Made by a program: the position numbers and the translations under genes | Shown here: one piece after another, positions 62,167-64,000 of the stretch | How the letters are laid out: every line of letters begins with the position of its first letter | Position numbering within the stretch: position 1 is the stretch's first letter | Source: Cetobacterium somerae ATCC BAA-474 | Lineage (GTDB): Bacteria; Fusobacteriota; Fusobacteriia; Fusobacteriales; Fusobacteriaceae | Assembly: GCF_000479045.1 (NCBI RefSeq) | Contig: NZ_KI518128.1 | Location: 1-64,000, forward strand | Direction of reading: 5' to 3' | DNA: 64,000 bases | Notes under the pieces: model-generated | The model's database searches: none | Seen by the model: the letters and a program-made list of their open reading frames with translations, nothing else | What the model was told of the DNA's origin: nothing

Positions 62167-64000
62167 ATGAGTAGATTACCTTTTTTACCTACTAGGGAAA
62201 TGGTACTTTTCCCAGGAACAGCATCTCCTCTTTATGTTGGAAGAGAAAGAAGCTTATTAACGATGAATTTTGCAATGAAAACAAAAAATAAATTAGTTCT
62301 TAGTCTACAAAAAAATTCTTTAGAAGAAAACCCTGTTCTACCTGAAGGAGTTCACAAGATTGGAGTTCTAGCAAATATTGTGCAATCTATTCCTTTACCT
62401 AATAAAAGTATAAAAGTTCTTATTGAAGTTGATAAAAGAGTTCTTATTGAAGACGTTATTGAAGAAGATGGTATTTTATTTGCTGAATATAGCGTTATAT
62501 CTGCAACTGAAGAATCATCACCTGAACTAACAGCTTTAAAGAGAAAGGTTATCACTTTATTTGAAGAATATTCTACATTAACTAATCAAGTTAGTGCTGA
62601 ATTAATGGTTCAATTAAAAGGTCTTAGAAAGGCTGGAAAAATTTTCGATTCAATTGCCTTTAATTTAGAAATTGAAGAGAATTTAAAAGTAGAACTTTTA
62701 GAAATTTTAGATGTTAATATAAGAGGATACAGATTACTAGAAATTTTAAATGATGAAATCGAAATTGCTTCTATTGAACAAAAAGTAGACCAAAAAGTTA
62801 AAGAAAAAATTAACGAAAGTCAAAAAAGTTACTTCATAAGAGAAAAAATTAATACTCTTAGAGAAGAGCTTGGAAAAACTGGTGGAGATGAAGAAACTGA
62901 TGAGCTTTATGATAAAGTTAAAAATTCTCCATTACCTGAAGATGCAAAGCAAAAACTTGAGGCTGAGTTAAAAAAACTTGGAAAAATGGCCCCATACTCT
63001 GCTGAAGCTACAGTTTCTAGAGCATATATTGAGTCAGTTTTAGAGCTTCCTTGGGGAGTAATTACTCCAGAAACTTTAGATTTAAAAATTGCTCATGATG
63101 TTTTAGAAAAAGATCATTATGGATTAAAAGATGTTAAAGATAGAATATTAGATTATTTAGCTGTTAAAAAATTAAATCCAAACATGAAAGGAACTATCCT
63201 TTGTTTAGCTGGACCTCCAGGAGTTGGTAAAACATCTTTAGCTAAGTCTGTCGCTGATTCTCTTGGTAGAAATTTTGTTAGAGTTTCTCTTGGTGGAGTT
63301 AGAGATGAAGCTGAAATAAGAGGTCATAGAAGAACATATATTGGATCTATGCCAGGAAGAATTATTAAAGCTATTAAAAATGCTGGTAGTGTTAATCCTG
63401 TTATCTTACTTGACGAGATTGATAAAATGTCTAGTGATTTTAAAGGAGATCCTGCTTCAGCTATGTTAGAGGTTCTAGATCCTGAGCAAAACAAGCACTT
63501 TGAAGATCACTATTTAGATATGCCTTTTGATTTATCTAAAGTTTTCTTTATTGCTACTGCTAATGATCTAAGAAGTATCCCTGGACCTTTAAGAGATAGA
63601 ATGGAAATTATCAACCTTTCTTCATATACAGAGTTTGAAAAATTACATATTGCTAATAACTATCTAATTAAGCAAGCTCAAAATGAAAATGGTCTAAATG
63701 GCATAAAAATCAGTATAACTGATAAAGCTGTATTAAAAATAATTGATGAGTATACTAAAGAAGCTGGAGTTAGAAATTTAAAAAGAGAGATTTCATCTTT
63801 ATTTAGAAAAGTAGCTAGAAAAGTTATTGATACAGAAGCTAAATCAGTTAGCATAAATGTAAAAAATCTTGAGTCTTATTTAGGTCATCCTAAATTTAGG
63901 CCTGAAAAAATGAAAAAAGCAGTTTCAAAAGTTGGAGTAGTTAATGGTTTAGCATGGACATCAGTTGGTGGAATGACTCTAGAAGTTCAAGGAGTTCAAA
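62167..64000 (+). CDS. lon: Lon protease, 5' part (runs off the window)
   Basis: The gene opens at an ATG at 62167, with AAGGAGTGA before it, and has no stop by 64000, so about 611 codons are visible. It begins MSRLPFLPTREMVLFPGT, the N-terminal Lon domain. The AAA+ module follows with Walker A GPPGVGKT near 349-356, Walker B LLDEIDKM, and the sensor/arginine region (GPLRDRME). The visible part ends in the linker to the protease domain (NGLAWTSVGGMTLEVQG), so the Ser-Lys dyad lies beyond. Lon degrades misfolded and regulatory proteins. Confidence 0.95.
   Translation, partial: MSRLPFLPTREMVLFPGTASPLYVGRERSLLTMNFAMKTKNKLVLSLQKNSLEENPVLPEGVHKIGVLANIVQSIPLPNKSIKVLIEVDKRVLIEDVIEEDGILFAEYSVISATEESSPELTALKRKVITLFEEYSTLTNQVSAELMVQLKGLRKAGKIFDSIAFNLEIEENLKVELLEILDVNIRGYRLLEILNDEIEIASIEQKVDQKVKEKINESQKSYFIREKINTLREELGKTGGDEETDELYDKVKNSPLPEDAKQKLEAELKKLGKMAPYSAEATVSRAYIESVLELPWGVITPETLDLKIAHDVLEKDHYGLKDVKDRILDYLAVKKLNPNMKGTILCLAGPPGVGKTSLAKSVADSLGRNFVRVSLGGVRDEAEIRGHRRTYIGSMPGRIIKAIKNAGSVNPVILLDEIDKMSSDFKGDPASAMLEVLDPEQNKHFEDHYLDMPFDLSKVFFIATANDLRSIPGPLRDRMEIINLSSYTEFEKLHIANNYLIKQAQNENGLNGIKISITDKAVLKIIDEYTKEAGVRNLKREISSLFRKVARKVIDTEAKSVSINVKNLESYLGHPKFRPEKMKKAVSKVGVVNGLAWTSVGGMTLEVQGVQ

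Noticed and set aside
1..64000. CRISPR array, prophage, insertion sequences, toxin-antitoxin pairs
   Set aside because: No regularly spaced repeats, transposases, integrases or phage genes were seen; the only tandem repeat is the coding one at 10978-11043.

Overview
The window is a very AT-rich bacterial chromosome segment. Gene content and protein style point to the phylum Fusobacteriota, most likely Fusobacterium or Cetobacterium: a heme-uptake locus with an anaerobic heme-degrading radical SAM enzyme, glutamate fermentation through methylaspartate, class C_GCAxxG_C_C and rubrerythrin redox proteins, TonB/ExbBD and OmpA (a Gram-negative envelope), and a fused YlxR-YlxQ gene. The genus is inferred from memory of gene content, not from a search. 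I found no tRNA, rRNA, CRISPR array, prophage or insertion sequence.

Layout. 1-5.2 kb (minus): partial tilS, a B12-binding radical SAM protein, mltG and a DEAD-box RNA helicase. 5.4-11.9 kb: a PII-like protein, the ferrous iron operon (feoA-like, feoA, feoB and a 49-residue FeoB-associated Cys-rich membrane peptide), two tandem TtcA-like PP-loop proteins, and a divergent small protein with a Cys-rich repeat tail. 11.9-19.6 kb: lipoprotein, class II photolyase, thioesterase, a LytS/LytTR two-component system facing a CstA-family transporter (resembling the pyruvate-sensing BtsSR-BtsT arrangement), an EI24 membrane protein and an OmpA-type lipoprotein. 19.7-29.1 kb: NADH oxidase, YfcC-family transporter plus M20 dipeptidase under a MerR-type promoter with a divergent MerR regulator, MBL hydrolase, EamA transporter, DUF1499 protein, rubrerythrin and nitroreductase.

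28.6-39.9 kb is an iron/heme acquisition island: ExbB, ExbD, HutW, TonB-dependent receptor, FecCD permease, ATPase, substrate-binding protein and a fused ABC half-transporter in one minus-strand operon; TonB and a flavodoxin diverge on the plus strand; HutZ-like and HutX proteins lie at the two edges. Both divergent promoters (exbB and tonB) carry Fur-box-like palindromes over their -10 elements. Together the genes would import heme, carry it in the cytosol and break it open without oxygen to free iron, which complements the feo operon.

39.9-44.5 kb: a BrkB-family membrane protein and murR-murQ-murP for N-acetylmuramic acid recycling. 44.6-52.1 kb: glmS-glmL-glmE-mal-citD-citE-citF, a glutamate fermentation operon in which the citrate-lyase-like subunits are best read as citramalate lyase. 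52.4-64.0 kb switches to the plus strand with the conserved translation/proteostasis block rimP-nusA-ylxRQ-infB-rbfA-recJ and tig-clpP-clpX-lon (lon runs off the end).
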